Origin: Denitrobaculum tricleocarpae
Lineage (GTDB): Bacteria; Pseudomonadota; Alphaproteobacteria; Kiloniellales; Kiloniellaceae
Length of the DNA: 64,000 nucleotides
NCBI RefSeq assembly: GCF_007004665.1
Contig: NZ_ML660055.1
Location: forward strand, 62,001 to 126,000
Direction: 5' to 3'
Under the pieces are notes generated by a model. The model saw nothing but the letters and a program-made list of their open reading frames with translations. It was not told where the DNA came from and did no database searches. Position 1 is the stretch's first letter; each line of letters opens with the position of its first letter. Shown here one piece after another: positions 29,086 through 39,349 of this stretch. The position numbers and the translations under genes are program-made.

Positions 29086-29288
29086 AACTGAACAAACGAA
29101 CCATACAGTCGAATTGAGAGGAGAGTCAATCCGATTCATTGCAGCGGATGAAGAAACGCGAGACCGCCAGGAGTCAAAGGACCAAGGCTGGGTCTCAGAA
29201 CTTAAGAGGTTGAAATACTGCCTCTATTGTTCAAACTGACGCCGCAACAGTATTCAAACCCCTGCCCGCGGCGCAAAGCGAAGTTTAG

Positions 29289-30188
29289 ATGTCTATTCTC
29301 TCCATCCAATCCCATGTCTGCTATGGCCATGTCGGCAATGCTGCGGCGGTGTTTCCCCTGCAACGCCTGGGTTTTGACGTCTGGCCGGTTCATTGTCTCC
29401 AGTTTTCGAACCATCTGGGTTACAGCGACTGGAGCGGCGAGGTCTTTGCGACCGAACAGGTTGCCGAGGTTCTCAAAGGCATCGAACGCCGGGGTGTTTT
29501 CCCTGATTGCGAGGCCGTTCTCTCGGGTTACCTGGGAACGGCTGAACTGGGGGACGCCGTGCTCGAAACCGTGGCGTCCGTGCGGCAGGCCAATCCACGC
29601 GCGCTGTTTCTCTGCGATCCCGTCATGGGTGATGAGGACACTGGCGTCTACGTTCACCCGGAGATTCCGGACTTCATGCGTTTTGGCGCATTAAAGTCCG
29701 CAGACATCATCACACCGAACCTGTTTGAACTGGGCATCCTCGCAGACCGCGAAGTTTACGACCGGGGCACGGCCCTGGCTGCAGCACGGCACTTGCTGAA
29801 CGACAACCGCACAAACCTCAAGATCGTGATGGTGACCTCAATTCCGGTTCAGCCGGTTCATGCGACTGAGGCTCGAGATCCTGAGAGAGAACGTATCGGA
29901 ATTCTGGTGGTGACCCGCCAGAGCGCCCATTTGGCAACCACACCCAAACTCGACTTCGGGCCTCTGGTCAAGGGGACTGGCGATGTTATCGCAGCCCTGT
30001 TCCTGGGCCGGCTCCTCAGAAACCAGGGGGATGCGGGCCAGGCCCTTCAGGGTGCCATGTCGTCCCTTTACGGTGTCCTTGATGAAACCCTTCGGCGCGG
30101 TACAGACGAGCTTTGCCTCATCGCGGCACAAGAGAAAATCTCCGCGCCGGACTTAAATGATCTCACGTTCATGGCGCTCACGGATTGA
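29289..30188 (+). CDS. pdxY: Pyridoxal kinase
   Basis: 299-residue ribokinase-fold enzyme that phosphorylates pyridoxal in B6 salvage. It starts MSILSIQSHVCYGHVGNAAA, has FSNHLGYSDWSG, the Mg-binding CDPVMGDEDTGVYV, ADIITPNLFELGIL, and the anion-hole/catalytic GTGDVIAALFLG. PdxY rather than PdxK is favoured by this N-terminus and VHCLQFSNH. Followed by the adenine deaminase gene 57 bases later on the same strand. Confidence 0.95.
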   Translation: MSILSIQSHVCYGHVGNAAAVFPLQRLGFDVWPVHCLQFSNHLGYSDWSGEVFATEQVAEVLKGIERRGVFPDCEAVLSGYLGTAELGDAVLETVASVRQANPRALFLCDPVMGDEDTGVYVHPEIPDFMRFGALKSADIITPNLFELGILADREVYDRGTALAAARHLLNDNRTNLKIVMVTSIPVQPVHATEARDPERERIGILVVTRQSAHLATTPKLDFGPLVKGTGDVIAALFLGRLLRNQGDAGQALQGAMSSLYGVLDETLRRGTDELCLIAAQEKISAPDLNDLTFMALTD

Positions 30189-31259
<1,071 letters not shown>

Positions 31260-31266
31260 ACCGAAA

Positions 31267-32676
31267 CTACCTTGGCCAGTTTCCGGCACGCTTCGCGGCA
31301 ACCGCCTCTGCCAGCTCGTCCTTGACGCGCTCGAACACCGGCTCCCAGGCCCCTGCATCTTTCTGACGGAAGAGCTTCATCGAGGGATACCAGGGCGTGG
31401 TCTCGCCTTCGCCCCTGTAAAGCCAATAGGTCGCCTTGTTGAGCAGGTTCCAGATCGGACGACCGAGGGACCCGGCCAGATGGGCGACCGAACTGTCGGT
31501 CATGATGACCAGATCCAGGGCTTCGATCACAGCCGCCGTCTCCGCGAAACTGTCCAGTTTCTCGCCGATGGCGGTGACCACGGCACCCGCGCCAGCGGCT
31601 TCCAGGTCTCCCGACCGCGGACCCTTCTGCAAGGCATAGAGATCAACACCTGGCACCTCGGCGAAAGGCAGGAAATTCTCGACGCCGACCGCGCGTTTGC
31701 GGTTGCCCTTGAAGGTCACGCTGCCCGACCAGACGATCCCGACCTTGAAACGGTCATCCTGGCGCAGCAGCACCCGGGCTTTTTTCCGCGCGTAGTCCGG
31801 GATGTGCAGTTTGGCCGGCGGCGGTAGCCTATCGTCGGAGACATTGAAAACCCCAGGCAACGACATGATCGGCACTTCGAGGTCGTAGTCGCCGACTGCC
31901 TCGCCCGGCTCGACCATGCGATCGATGCCCGCGATCTCAGAGAAAAGGTCCTGCAGGGGCGCCTTACATTCCAGAATGACCCGGCCTGCATTGGACCCCT
32001 CGCCCGCCCGCTCTTTGATCAGCGGGATAAGGCGGCTGGTCAGGATCGAATCGCCAAAACCCTGCTCGGCAAAAACCAGAAGCCGTTTTCCCTCGAAGAC
32101 TTCCCCCTGCCAGCGCGGCACGGCCTTCGGGCGTTCCGGCAGATCACCGGTTTTCCAGCGCGCCTCGTAGGCCGCCCAGCCCTCCTCGAAGCGTCCCAGA
32201 TGCAGCAAAGCGATGGCCCGGTCCCATTGCGGGTGCGGAGCATCGGGCTTCAAGGCGATCGCGGCTTCCAGCTCGGCCAAGGCCTCTTCGTAACGCGCGG
32301 CTTCGCGCAGGGCGATGCCATGGTTATAGCGGATATTGAAATCGTCGGGCAGCGCCGCCGCGGCACTGCGGTGGGCCGCCAGCGCCTCGTCCAGACGGTC
32401 GATATCCTTGAGGGCATTGCCCAGGTTCCCGGTAATGCCGGGGTCTCCCGGTACGATCTCCAGGGCACGCTTGTACGCAACCACGGCGGCTTCGTAATCG
32501 CCCTTTGTCCGCAGAGCCACCCCGAGATTCCCCCAGCCCCCAACATGCCCGGGCGCCATCTGAAGAATTTTGCGGTAGGCCGTGATCGCAAGATCAATGC
32601 GACCCCGCTGATGCAGCGCCGCCGCTCGCTGAAACAACTGATCAGGTGTGATTTCTTGCGCGGTTTCGCTCGCCAT
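31267..32676 (-). CDS. TPR protein with a GT9-like C-terminal domain
   Basis: 469 residues. Residues 10-175 form about four tetratricopeptide repeats (AITAYRKILQMAPGHVGGW, AAVVAYKRALEIVPGDPGIT, EALAELEAAIALKPDAPHPQ). The C-terminal 270 residues resemble GT9-type glycosyltransferases without the full donor motif: LLVFAEQGFGDSILTSRLI, VGIVWSGSVTFKGNRKRAV, LVIMTDSSVAHLAGSLGRP. This combination is common in alphaproteobacteria; some relatives act in glycan or flagellin modification. It converges with the adenine deaminase gene, ending 7 bases after it. Confidence 0.88.
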   Translation of the reverse strand: MASETAQEITPDQLFQRAAALHQRGRIDLAITAYRKILQMAPGHVGGWGNLGVALRTKGDYEAAVVAYKRALEIVPGDPGITGNLGNALKDIDRLDEALAAHRSAAAALPDDFNIRYNHGIALREAARYEEALAELEAAIALKPDAPHPQWDRAIALLHLGRFEEGWAAYEARWKTGDLPERPKAVPRWQGEVFEGKRLLVFAEQGFGDSILTSRLIPLIKERAGEGSNAGRVILECKAPLQDLFSEIAGIDRMVEPGEAVGDYDLEVPIMSLPGVFNVSDDRLPPPAKLHIPDYARKKARVLLRQDDRFKVGIVWSGSVTFKGNRKRAVGVENFLPFAEVPGVDLYALQKGPRSGDLEAAGAGAVVTAIGEKLDSFAETAAVIEALDLVIMTDSSVAHLAGSLGRPIWNLLNKATYWLYRGEGETTPWYPSMKLFRQKDAGAWEPVFERVKDELAEAVAAKRAGNWPR

Positions 32677-32784
32677 AAACCCCTAACACGACTGCTTGAG
32701 AGGATGGATCAGTTAACACCGCAGCCTGCATAGCACAGCTCGTGGCACCACTGCAGGAATATTCCATCCCCTCGCAATACAGCC

Positions 32785-33801
32785 TTAGCTGAGATGCTCG
32801 CGCACCAGAAGTTCGGCGATCTGAACCGTGTTCAAGGCCGCACCCTTGCGCAGGTTGTCGGAGACCACCCACATGGAGAGCCCATTATCGACGGTCGGAT
32901 CGACCCGGATCCGGCTGACGAAGGTGGCATCCTCACCGGCGCATTCAGCGGGCGTGACGTAGCCCTCGTCCTGACGGTGATCGATGACTGTGATGCCCTC
33001 CTGCTCACGCAGCGCGAGCCGGGCCTGCTCGACCGAAATGGGCTTCTCGAACTCCATGGTGACGGCTTCGCTGTGGCCGATAAAGACCGGGATACGGACA
33101 CAGGTCGCGGTCAGCTTGATCGACGGGTCGAGGATTTTTTTGGTCTCGACCATCATCTTCCACTCTTCCTTGGTGTAGCCGTCATCCATGAAGCTATCGA
33201 TATGTGGAATAGCGTTGAAGGCGATCTGCTTGGTGAACTGCTCCTTCTTTACCGGATCGTTCACGAAGATGCCGCGTGTCTGATTGAAGAGCTCGTCCAT
33301 GCCGTCCTTGCCGGCACCGCTGACCGCCTGATAGGTCGAGACCACGACCCGCTTGATCTTGGCCAGCTCATGGAGCGGCTTCATGGCCAGGGCCAACTGA
33401 ATGGTCGAACAGTTGGGATTGGCGATGATGTTGCGCTTGGTGTAACCGGCCAGCGCCTCGGGGTTGACCTCCGGCACGATCAGCGGAACATCAGGATCCA
33501 TGCGGAAATGCGAGGTGTTGTCGATCACCACGGCACCGGCCTGTGCGGCTTTCGGGGAATACTCGGCGGAGACCTTCGCCCCCGGCGACGACAGCACGAT
33601 ATCGATCCCGGCGAAATCGAAGGTGGCCAGGTTCTGAACCTTCAGAACGTGATCTTCGCCATAGGAGACCTCGGATCCGGCGGAACGCTCGGAGGCCAGC
33701 GCAACCACTTCGGAGGCCGGAAACTTGCGTTCCGACAGCGTCGTCAGAAGTTCCCGTCCAACGGCGCCCGTGGCACCCACTACCGCTACTTTATAAGCCA
33801 T
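32785..33801 (-). CDS. asd: Aspartate-semialdehyde dehydrogenase
   Basis: 338 residues; reduces aspartyl phosphate with NADPH, feeding lysine/DAP, threonine and methionine synthesis. N-terminal VAVVGATGAVGRELLTTL, catalytic Cys131 in NPNCSTIQLA, QAVSGAGKDG, and RIPVFIGHSEAV with the active His region. Normal length. Single gene on the minus strand. dapF elsewhere in the window uses the same pathway downstream. Confidence 0.97.
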   Translation of the reverse strand: MAYKVAVVGATGAVGRELLTTLSERKFPASEVVALASERSAGSEVSYGEDHVLKVQNLATFDFAGIDIVLSSPGAKVSAEYSPKAAQAGAVVIDNTSHFRMDPDVPLIVPEVNPEALAGYTKRNIIANPNCSTIQLALAMKPLHELAKIKRVVVSTYQAVSGAGKDGMDELFNQTRGIFVNDPVKKEQFTKQIAFNAIPHIDSFMDDGYTKEEWKMMVETKKILDPSIKLTATCVRIPVFIGHSEAVTMEFEKPISVEQARLALREQEGITVIDHRQDEGYVTPAECAGEDATFVSRIRVDPTVDNGLSMWVVSDNLRKGAALNTVQIAELLVREHLS

Positions 33802-33932
33802 GTCTAATATCTACCAACTTGATCAATCTCGATTTCCGGCGTTGAATTAAGCGGGATCGAGCAAATATGCAAGGTAACCAGAGCGGCAAACCGGCCAAAT
33901 GACCCGAAAGCTCCCTGGAAAGTGAAGAAACC

Positions 33933-34262
33933 ATGGCGGAACGCAGTCCCGACTATCGCGCTTTCTGGCCCCGCTATCTCGCGGAACACAGCAAACCTGC
34001 CACCCAGCTGCTCCATGCGGTGGGCACGGGTCTGGGCCTGGTCATACTGCTGACTGCGATTATCACGAGCAACTGGTGGCTGCTGCCGCTGGCCCTGGTG
34101 GCGGGCTATGCTTTCGCCTGGATCGCTCATGCCATGGTCGAGCGGAACACGCCGACGACCTTTACCCATCCCTGGTGGTCGTTCATCAGCGATTTCCGCA
34201 TGTTCGCGCTGTTCCTGACCGGCCGCCTGGGCCGCGAACGGGCGCGTTACAATCTGGATTAA
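33933..34262 (+). CDS. DUF962/Mpo1-like membrane protein
   Basis: 109 residues with two membrane segments (about 30-47 and 51-69). FWPRYLAEHSKPATQLLHAV, FAWIAHAMVERNTPTTFTHP and WWSFISDFRMF are the DUF962 signatures; the yeast relative Mpo1 is an iron-dependent dioxygenase in phytosphingosine breakdown, and the conserved His residues are kept here. Bacterial role not established. GAAAGTGAAG serves as a weak ribosome binding site. Confidence 0.87.
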   Translation: MAERSPDYRAFWPRYLAEHSKPATQLLHAVGTGLGLVILLTAIITSNWWLLPLALVAGYAFAWIAHAMVERNTPTTFTHPWWSFISDFRMFALFLTGRLGRERARYNLD

Positions 34263-34314
34263 GTCATAATCTCTCTTCCTCATTTTGTTCTCAGTCCATC
34301 TGCGGTTTGATCGT

Positions 34315-34362
34315 GTAACGGGCCGAAAACAAAAAAAGGCCGCCTCATGGGCGGCCCGTTAC
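34315..34362 (-). terminator. Terminator with overlapping alternative stem
   Basis: GGCCGCC/GGCGGCC with a 5-base loop (34338-34356) is followed on the minus strand by TTTTTTT (34337-34331), a strong terminator for the gene at 34384. A second 10-bp pairing, GTAACGGGCC (34315-34324) with GGCCCGTTAC (34353-34362), shares bases with it and may act for plus-strand transcripts of the DUF962 gene. Confidence 0.7.
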
Positions 34363-34383
34363 CAATACCCTGAAGCACAGTGG

Positions 34384-34584
34384 TCAGTTCGCCTTAGTCT
34401 CCGGTTTCAGAGTCATGGGCGCTGAGCCAGTGGTGGTCGGAATCAGGGTTTGCGCGGTCTGAGTCTCGGTTTGAGCTTCATTTTCAACAGATTTCATTCC
34501 GCTGCAGGCATAGACCGCCGCGGGCGCAACCAGGAACGCAGCCAGAGTCAGGGCGGCCGCAGGAACTGCAACTCTCTTTCTCAT
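34384..34584 (-). CDS. Small exported protein
   Basis: 66 residues: basic start MRKRVAVP, hydrophobic stretch AAALTLAAFLVAPAAVYA and a Cys right after (VYAC). It looks like a signal peptide; the site is a poor lipobox because of Tyr at -2, so either a small periplasmic protein or an atypical lipoprotein. The mature part is short, Thr/Gln/Glu-rich and probably disordered. GGGAGACGG about 9 bases before this ATG supports it over the longer frame from 34620. Followed by a strong terminator. Function unknown. Confidence 0.65.
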   Translation of the reverse strand: MRKRVAVPAAALTLAAFLVAPAAVYACSGMKSVENEAQTETQTAQTLIPTTTGSAPMTLKPETKAN

Positions 34585-34675
34585 CAATCCGTCTCCCAAT
34601 TTGGTTCGCAACTGCAGCAAGACTACGCGTGATCACTCTTGACGTCAATTCAGCCTTTGACCTTCACATAATCCG

Positions 34676-35788
34676 CTATGCAGCCAGGTGGTCCAGCGCA
34701 CTCAGGACCGCATCGCCCATGCCCGTGGTCGAGACCATGGTCGCACCCGGCGCAACGATATCGCCCGTGCGCTTGCCTTCGTTCAGGACGTTCTTGACCG
34801 CCGTCTCGATCAGATCGGCATCCTCGCCCAGATCGAAGGAATAGCGCAGCATCATGGCGAAGCTGAGCAGGGTCGCCAGCGGGTTGGCCTTGTCTTCCCC
34901 GGCGATATCCGGGGCGGAGCCATGGACCGGCTCGTACATGGCCTTGCGGCGGCCGGTCTCGTCGATGTCGCCCAGGGAGGCCGAGGGCAGCATCCCGAGC
35001 GATCCGGTCAGCATGGCCGCCGTATCCGACAGCATGTCGCCGAAGAGGTTGTCGGTGACGATCACGTCGAACTGCTTGGGCGCGCGCACCAGCTGCATGG
35101 AGCAGTTGTCGGCGTACATGTGTGACAGCTCTACATCCTTGAATTCGGCATCATGCAGCTTGGTGACCTCGTCGCGCCAGAGCACGCCGGATTCCATCAC
35201 ATTGGCCTTTTCGACCGAGCAAACCCGGTTATCGCGTTTACGCGCCAGATCGAACGCGACCGCCGCAACGCGTTTGATTTCCGAGGTCGTGTAGACCTGG
35301 GTGTTGATGCCCCGGCGTTCGCCGCTCGGCAGCTCCTCGATGCCGCGGGGCTCGCCGAAGTAGACACCACCGGTCAGCTCACGGACGATCATGATGTCCA
35401 GGCCGGACACGATCTCCGGCTTCAGGGTCGAGGCATCGACCAGCGCGTCGAAGCAGAGCGCCGGGCGCAGGTTGGCAAAAAGCTCCATTTCCTTGCGCAG
35501 ACGCAGCAGGCCGCGTTCCGGTTTGATGTTGAAATCCAGGCTATCCCACTGGGGACCCCCGACCGCACCGAGCAGGACGGCGTCCACATTCATGGCTTTT
35601 TCCATGGTGGCATCCGCCAGCGGCACTCCGTGCGCGTCGATCGCGGCCCCGCCGACCAGATCTTCCTCCAGATCGAAGCGAACCGCCTGGCGCTTGTCGA
35701 ACCAATCGACCACGCGGCGCACTTCGCGCATCACCTCGGGACCGATGCCGTCACCTGGAAGAACCAGAAGCTTTTTATTGGAAGCCAT
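34676..35788 (-). CDS. leuB: 3-isopropylmalate dehydrogenase
   Basis: 370 residues, third step of leucine synthesis. [20 protein letters not shown], the catalytic [49 protein letters not shown] and [12 protein letters not shown] are present. Last gene of leuCDB on the minus strand, separated from leuD by an 89-base gap containing a 10-bp hairpin. Confidence 0.98.
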   Translation of the reverse strand: MASNKKLLVLPGDGIGPEVMREVRRVVDWFDKRQAVRFDLEEDLVGGAAIDAHGVPLADATMEKAMNVDAVLLGAVGGPQWDSLDFNIKPERGLLRLRKEMELFANLRPALCFDALVDASTLKPEIVSGLDIMIVRELTGGVYFGEPRGIEELPSGERRGINTQVYTTSEIKRVAAVAFDLARKRDNRVCSVEKANVMESGVLWRDEVTKLHDAEFKDVELSHMYADNCSMQLVRAPKQFDVIVTDNLFGDMLSDTAAMLTGSLGMLPSASLGDIDETGRRKAMYEPVHGSAPDIAGEDKANPLATLLSFAMMLRYSFDLGEDADLIETAVKNVLNEGKRTGDIVAPGATMVSTTGMGDAVLSALDHLAA

Positions 35789-35822
35789 GAATCAGATATT
35801 CCCCACTGCAATCTTGATAGGA

Positions 35823-35852
35823 GCGCGCCGCCGAATCTTTCAGGCGGCGCGC
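35823..35852 (-). other. Perfect 10-bp intercistronic hairpin between leuD and leuB
   Basis: GCGCGCCGCC (35823-35832) pairs exactly with GGCGGCGCGC (35843-35852) around a 10-base loop. The only T-run nearby (35859-35863) is on the plus strand, so for leu mRNA it is probably a stabilising or partial attenuating structure. Confidence 0.55.
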
Positions 35853-35877
35853 GTCAGCTTTTTGATGTCTGTTTAGA

Positions 35878-36480
35878 CTAGGCCCAGGGCTGCGAGAGCT
35901 TGCGGCGCTCCTCGAAGCTGTCGATCTTCTCGCCCTTCGCCATGGTCAGGCCAATGTCGTCCAGGCCGTTCATCAGGCAATGCTTGCGGAAAGCGTCGAT
36001 CTCGAAAGAGATCGTGCCGCCGTCCGGCCCGGTGATTTCCTGCTTCTCCAGATCGACCGTGATCACCGCGTTGGAGCCGCGGCCGGCGTCATCCATCAGC
36101 AGGTCCACCTGCTCCTGCGGCAGGGCGATCGGCAGGATGCCGTTCTTGAAACAGTTGTTGTAGAAGATGTCCGCGAAGCTCGGCGCGATGATGCAGCGAA
36201 TACCGGCGTCCAGCAGCGCCCAGGGGGCGTGCTCACGGGAAGAGCCGCAGCCGAAGTTGTCGCCCGTGACCAGGATCTGGGCATCCTTGTAAGCCGGCTC
36301 GTCGAGCACGAAGTCCTTGGCGTTGCCGTCTTCATCCGTGCGCAGCTCGAAGAAAAGGCCTTCGCTCAGGCCGGTGCGCTTGATGGTCTTCAGGAACTGC
36401 TTCGGAATGATCATATCGGTGTCGATATTGACCAGGGGCAGCGGGGCGGCGGTGGCGGTCAGCTTGTCGAATTTATCCAT
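35878..36480 (-). CDS. leuD: 3-isopropylmalate dehydratase small subunit
   Basis: 200 residues. The swivelling domain of the aconitase family: [39 protein letters not shown] and [16 protein letters not shown]. Works with LeuC to isomerise 2- to 3-isopropylmalate. Starts 20 bases after the leuC stop. Confidence 0.98.
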   Translation of the reverse strand: MDKFDKLTATAAPLPLVNIDTDMIIPKQFLKTIKRTGLSEGLFFELRTDEDGNAKDFVLDEPAYKDAQILVTGDNFGCGSSREHAPWALLDAGIRCIIAPSFADIFYNNCFKNGILPIALPQEQVDLLMDDAGRGSNAVITVDLEKQEITGPDGGTISFEIDAFRKHCLMNGLDDIGLTMAKGEKIDSFEERRKLSQPWA

Positions 36481-36500
36481 GGCTTTATCCTTTTCCCCGC

Positions 36501-37907
36501 TTAGCTCAAGTCGCGCACATCAGTGATGCGTCCGGTGACTGCTGCGGCGGCGGCCATGCCCGGGCTGACGAGATGCGTACGTCCGCCTCGGCCCTGGCGG
36601 CCTTCGAAGTTCCGGTTGGAGGTCGAGGCGCAGCGCTCGCCCGGGGCCAGCTTATCGGCGTTCATGGCGAGACACATGGAACATCCGGGTTCCCGCCAAT
36701 CGAAACCGGCCTCGATGAAGATCTGATCCAGCCCTTCTTCCTCGGCCTGGTTCTTCACCAGTCCGGAACCGGGTACGATCATGGCCCGTACGTTCTCGGC
36801 GACCTTGCGGCCCTTGGCCACGGCGGCAACCTCGCGCAGGTCCTCGATCCGGCCGTTGGTGCAGGACCCGATGAAGACCGTATCGATAGGCACTTCGCTG
36901 ATCGGCGTCCCGGCGGTCAGGCCCATATAGTCAAGCGAACGTTCGATGGCGCTGCGTTTATTGTCGTCAGGCGCGGCGTCAGGCCCAGGGATCGCGGCAG
37001 AAACCGGGATCACGTCTTCCGGGCTTGTGCCCCAGGTCACCTGAGGTTCGATATCCGCGGCCTTCAGGACGATTTCCTTGTCATAGGTAGCGCCTTCATC
37101 CGACGGCAGGGTCTTCCAATAGGCCAGCGCCTGCTCCCAGGCCCCGCCCTTGGGTGCCATGGGCCGTCCCATGATGTATTCGAAGGTCTTTTCGTCCGGC
37201 GCGATCAGACCGGCGCGCGCGCCGCCCTCGATCGACATGTTGCAGACCGTCATGCGGCCTTCCATGGAAAGATCTCGGATCGCCTCGCCGGCGTATTCGA
37301 TCACGTAGCCCGTGCCGCCCGCGGTCCCGATCTTGCCGATGATGGCCAGCACCATGTCCTTCGCGGTCACGCCCACCGGCAGCTTGCCTTCGACCGTGAT
37401 ACGCATGTTCTTGGCGGGTTTCTGGATCAGGGTCTGGGTGGCAAGGACGTGTTCGACCTCGGAGGTTCCGATACCGAAGGCCAGCGAACCGAAAGCGCCG
37501 TGGGTGGCGGTATGGCTGTCACCGCAGACGATAGTCATGCCCGGCAGGGTGAAGCCCTGCTCCGGCCCGATGATGTGCACGACACCCTGGCGCACGTCGT
37601 CCATGCCGAAGAGCGGCACGCCGAACTCGTCGCAGTTTTTGCTGAGCTGCTCGACCTGGATCCGGCTTTCCTCGTCGTCGATCCCCTGCGCCCGTCCCGA
37701 GGTCGGGACGTTATGATCGGGCACCGCGAGGGTGGCCTCGGGGCGGCGGACGGTCCGGCCGGTCATGCGCAGACCTTCGAAGGCCTGCGGGCTGGTGACT
37801 TCATGGACCAGATGACGATCGATATAGATCAGACAGGTGCCGTCGTCCTGACGGTCGACCAGATGGCTGTCCCAGATCTTATCGAACAGGGTGCGTGGTG
37901 CGGACAT
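36501..37907 (-). CDS. leuC: 3-isopropylmalate dehydratase large subunit
   Basis: 468 residues, 4Fe-4S aconitase-family protein. [40 protein letters not shown], the cluster Cys in [13 protein letters not shown] and in GCSMCLAMN, and [20 protein letters not shown] are all seen. First gene of leuCDB. Its leader has two hairpins (37926-37996). Confidence 0.98.
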   Translation of the reverse strand: MSAPRTLFDKIWDSHLVDRQDDGTCLIYIDRHLVHEVTSPQAFEGLRMTGRTVRRPEATLAVPDHNVPTSGRAQGIDDEESRIQVEQLSKNCDEFGVPLFGMDDVRQGVVHIIGPEQGFTLPGMTIVCGDSHTATHGAFGSLAFGIGTSEVEHVLATQTLIQKPAKNMRITVEGKLPVGVTAKDMVLAIIGKIGTAGGTGYVIEYAGEAIRDLSMEGRMTVCNMSIEGGARAGLIAPDEKTFEYIMGRPMAPKGGAWEQALAYWKTLPSDEGATYDKEIVLKAADIEPQVTWGTSPEDVIPVSAAIPGPDAAPDDNKRSAIERSLDYMGLTAGTPISEVPIDTVFIGSCTNGRIEDLREVAAVAKGRKVAENVRAMIVPGSGLVKNQAEEEGLDQIFIEAGFDWREPGCSMCLAMNADKLAPGERCASTSNRNFEGRQGRGGRTHLVSPGMAAAAAVTGRITDVRDLS

Positions 37908-37925
37908 CGTGCTTCTTCCTTCTTC

Positions 37926-37996
37926 GGCCGGGCTTTGCCCTGGCCACTCCCTTGAGTCCGGTCGATTTTCTGTACGCCAGGAAAATCGTGAACCGG
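37926..37996 (-). promoter_or_regulatory. leuC leader hairpins
   Basis: On the minus strand a stem CCGGT-tca-CGATTTTC / GAAAATCG-ACCGG (37996-37958, loop 10) is followed by GGCC-GGC/GCC-GGCC pairing (37945-37926) just ahead of leuC. No Leu-rich leader peptide was found, so classical attenuation is not shown. Confidence 0.35.
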
Positions 37997-38203
37997 CCTC
38001 TCATTAGACAATTTAGAGCGCAAAACGCGCTTTGGGAGACTGCCACCCTATAGCCCTTTCCAGGGCGACCCACCTCAGGTCGGGGCACACGCATGTCTCA
38101 CACTATTCTCACTGAGGCGCCGGAGAATAACCACTTCACCAGCCCGGGAAAAGTCTTACTGTAAAGGAATGGCGCATAGCTGGCATTCGGCAAGGCCGGG
38201 CGG

Positions 38204-38701
38204 TCAGATATAGGCAAGAAAACGTCCGCAAAGGATAATCGCCAGCCACAAGAGAATAGAAAGACCGCCCGCCAGCTGAAGCCGCGTGCGGATCAGCGGG
38301 CCTTCGGAGACCTTGGCCTCTTGCCATTCAGCGGACTGACGCAGCAACAGCGCATTTACGACGCCCACGCCGACCAAAAGGAGCTTCGCCAGAAACAGTG
38401 GCGTCGCGGCATATTTCGCGGCGCTCACGGAAAACAGCAGCAGACCGGTGATGAGAGAGAGTGTCAGCCCGCCAATCGCGACAGGCAATAGAACACGGCT
38501 CAGCGTTTTGATGGGGACCGAAGACCAAACGCCCAGGAGCCGCAGATCGAGCGGCAGAATGGCCCCGAACAGCATGGCGAGGCCCAGGATATGTCCCGCA
38601 TTGACGATAGGATAGACCCAGCGTGAGGTGCGCAAAGCCGCAGGCAGGGCCATGTTCTGGAGCGCCGTCAGAGCCTCGAGGGCCGTCGCCCAGACCTCCA
38701 T
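38204..38701 (-). CDS. DUF6644-like membrane protein
   Basis: 165 residues with four membrane segments (about 30-50, 63-84, 95-115 and 140-160). TSRWVYPIVNAGHILGLAML, FGAILPLDLRLLGVW and LFLAKLLLVGVGVVNALLLR fit the DUF6644 pattern, including the conserved His in segment 1 that may bind haem. It is followed upstream by a DUF6152 gene on the same strand, a pairing that suggests a shared periplasmic or membrane redox role. Function unknown. Confidence 0.78.
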   Translation of the reverse strand: MEVWATALEALTALQNMALPAALRTSRWVYPIVNAGHILGLAMLFGAILPLDLRLLGVWSSVPIKTLSRVLLPVAIGGLTLSLITGLLLFSVSAAKYAATPLFLAKLLLVGVGVVNALLLRQSAEWQEAKVSEGPLIRTRLQLAGGLSILLWLAIILCGRFLAYI

Positions 38702-38759
38702 CGCTTACTGCTTCGCCGGAGCGGTTTTCTGCCTGCAGCCGGATCGCCCGTCCACAGCT

Positions 38760-39140
38760 TCAGTCCCGGTTCGGATAGAGGTCATAGAGCTGGCCGTCGA
38801 TGGTGACCCGCTCGGCCTTCATCAGCTTTTGCTCCGGATCCTCGGAACGCTGCCCCGAGACGGTCACCTCCGTGCCCACGGCGAACATCTCGTCTTTCAG
38901 TCCGGCCCGTTCGTTGCGCCAGGGCTGGCCGACCTCCACCGTCCAGATTTCCCCCTCGGCATCCACGGTCAGGACGCCGTGCGGGTTGCCGAGCTGCGCG
39001 GCCTGGATCAGACCGACCAGCTCGAAGTTGCCGTCCTCCGTCCAGCGCCAGCCATGATGCGCCATGGCGGCGGATGCACCCAAGGCCGTCAATCCGACCG
39101 TGATGCCGCTGCCAACGAGAAAGCTCCGTCTTGTGACCAT
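38760..39140 (-). CDS. DUF6152 exported protein with Tat-type signal
   Basis: 126 residues. MVTRRSFLVGSGITVGLTAL is a twin-arginine signal (TRRSFLV), cleaved near SAAMAHH. The mature part starts HHGWRWTEDGNFELVG and contains LGNPHGVLTVDAEGEIWTVE and GQPWRNERAGL, the DUF6152 pattern. The N-terminal His pair suggests metal binding. GGAGAG precedes the ATG. Same strand as, and 58 bases upstream of, the DUF6644-like gene. Confidence 0.85.
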   Translation of the reverse strand: MVTRRSFLVGSGITVGLTALGASAAMAHHGWRWTEDGNFELVGLIQAAQLGNPHGVLTVDAEGEIWTVEVGQPWRNERAGLKDEMFAVGTEVTVSGQRSEDPEQKLMKAERVTIDGQLYDLYPNRD

Positions 39141-39349
39141 GGGTCAGACTCTCCTCTGTGTAAGCACTCAGCGCGCCTTGTACTACGATATGATACGTGG
39201 TGATGCGTCTCCAAGGGCTATCTGGCCTCGAAATCCTTTTGGCGTCGCTGTCTCCAGCGCTCCGCGCCTGCGGAACGTCTCACGACAACAGCCATTTGCG
39301 GCCCGACCCTTCCCTGTGACATTCTCGCCCGAACAACAACCAAACCCAG

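Noticed and set aside
36573-37955. 460-codon plus-strand frame
   Set aside because: Antisense shadow of leuC.
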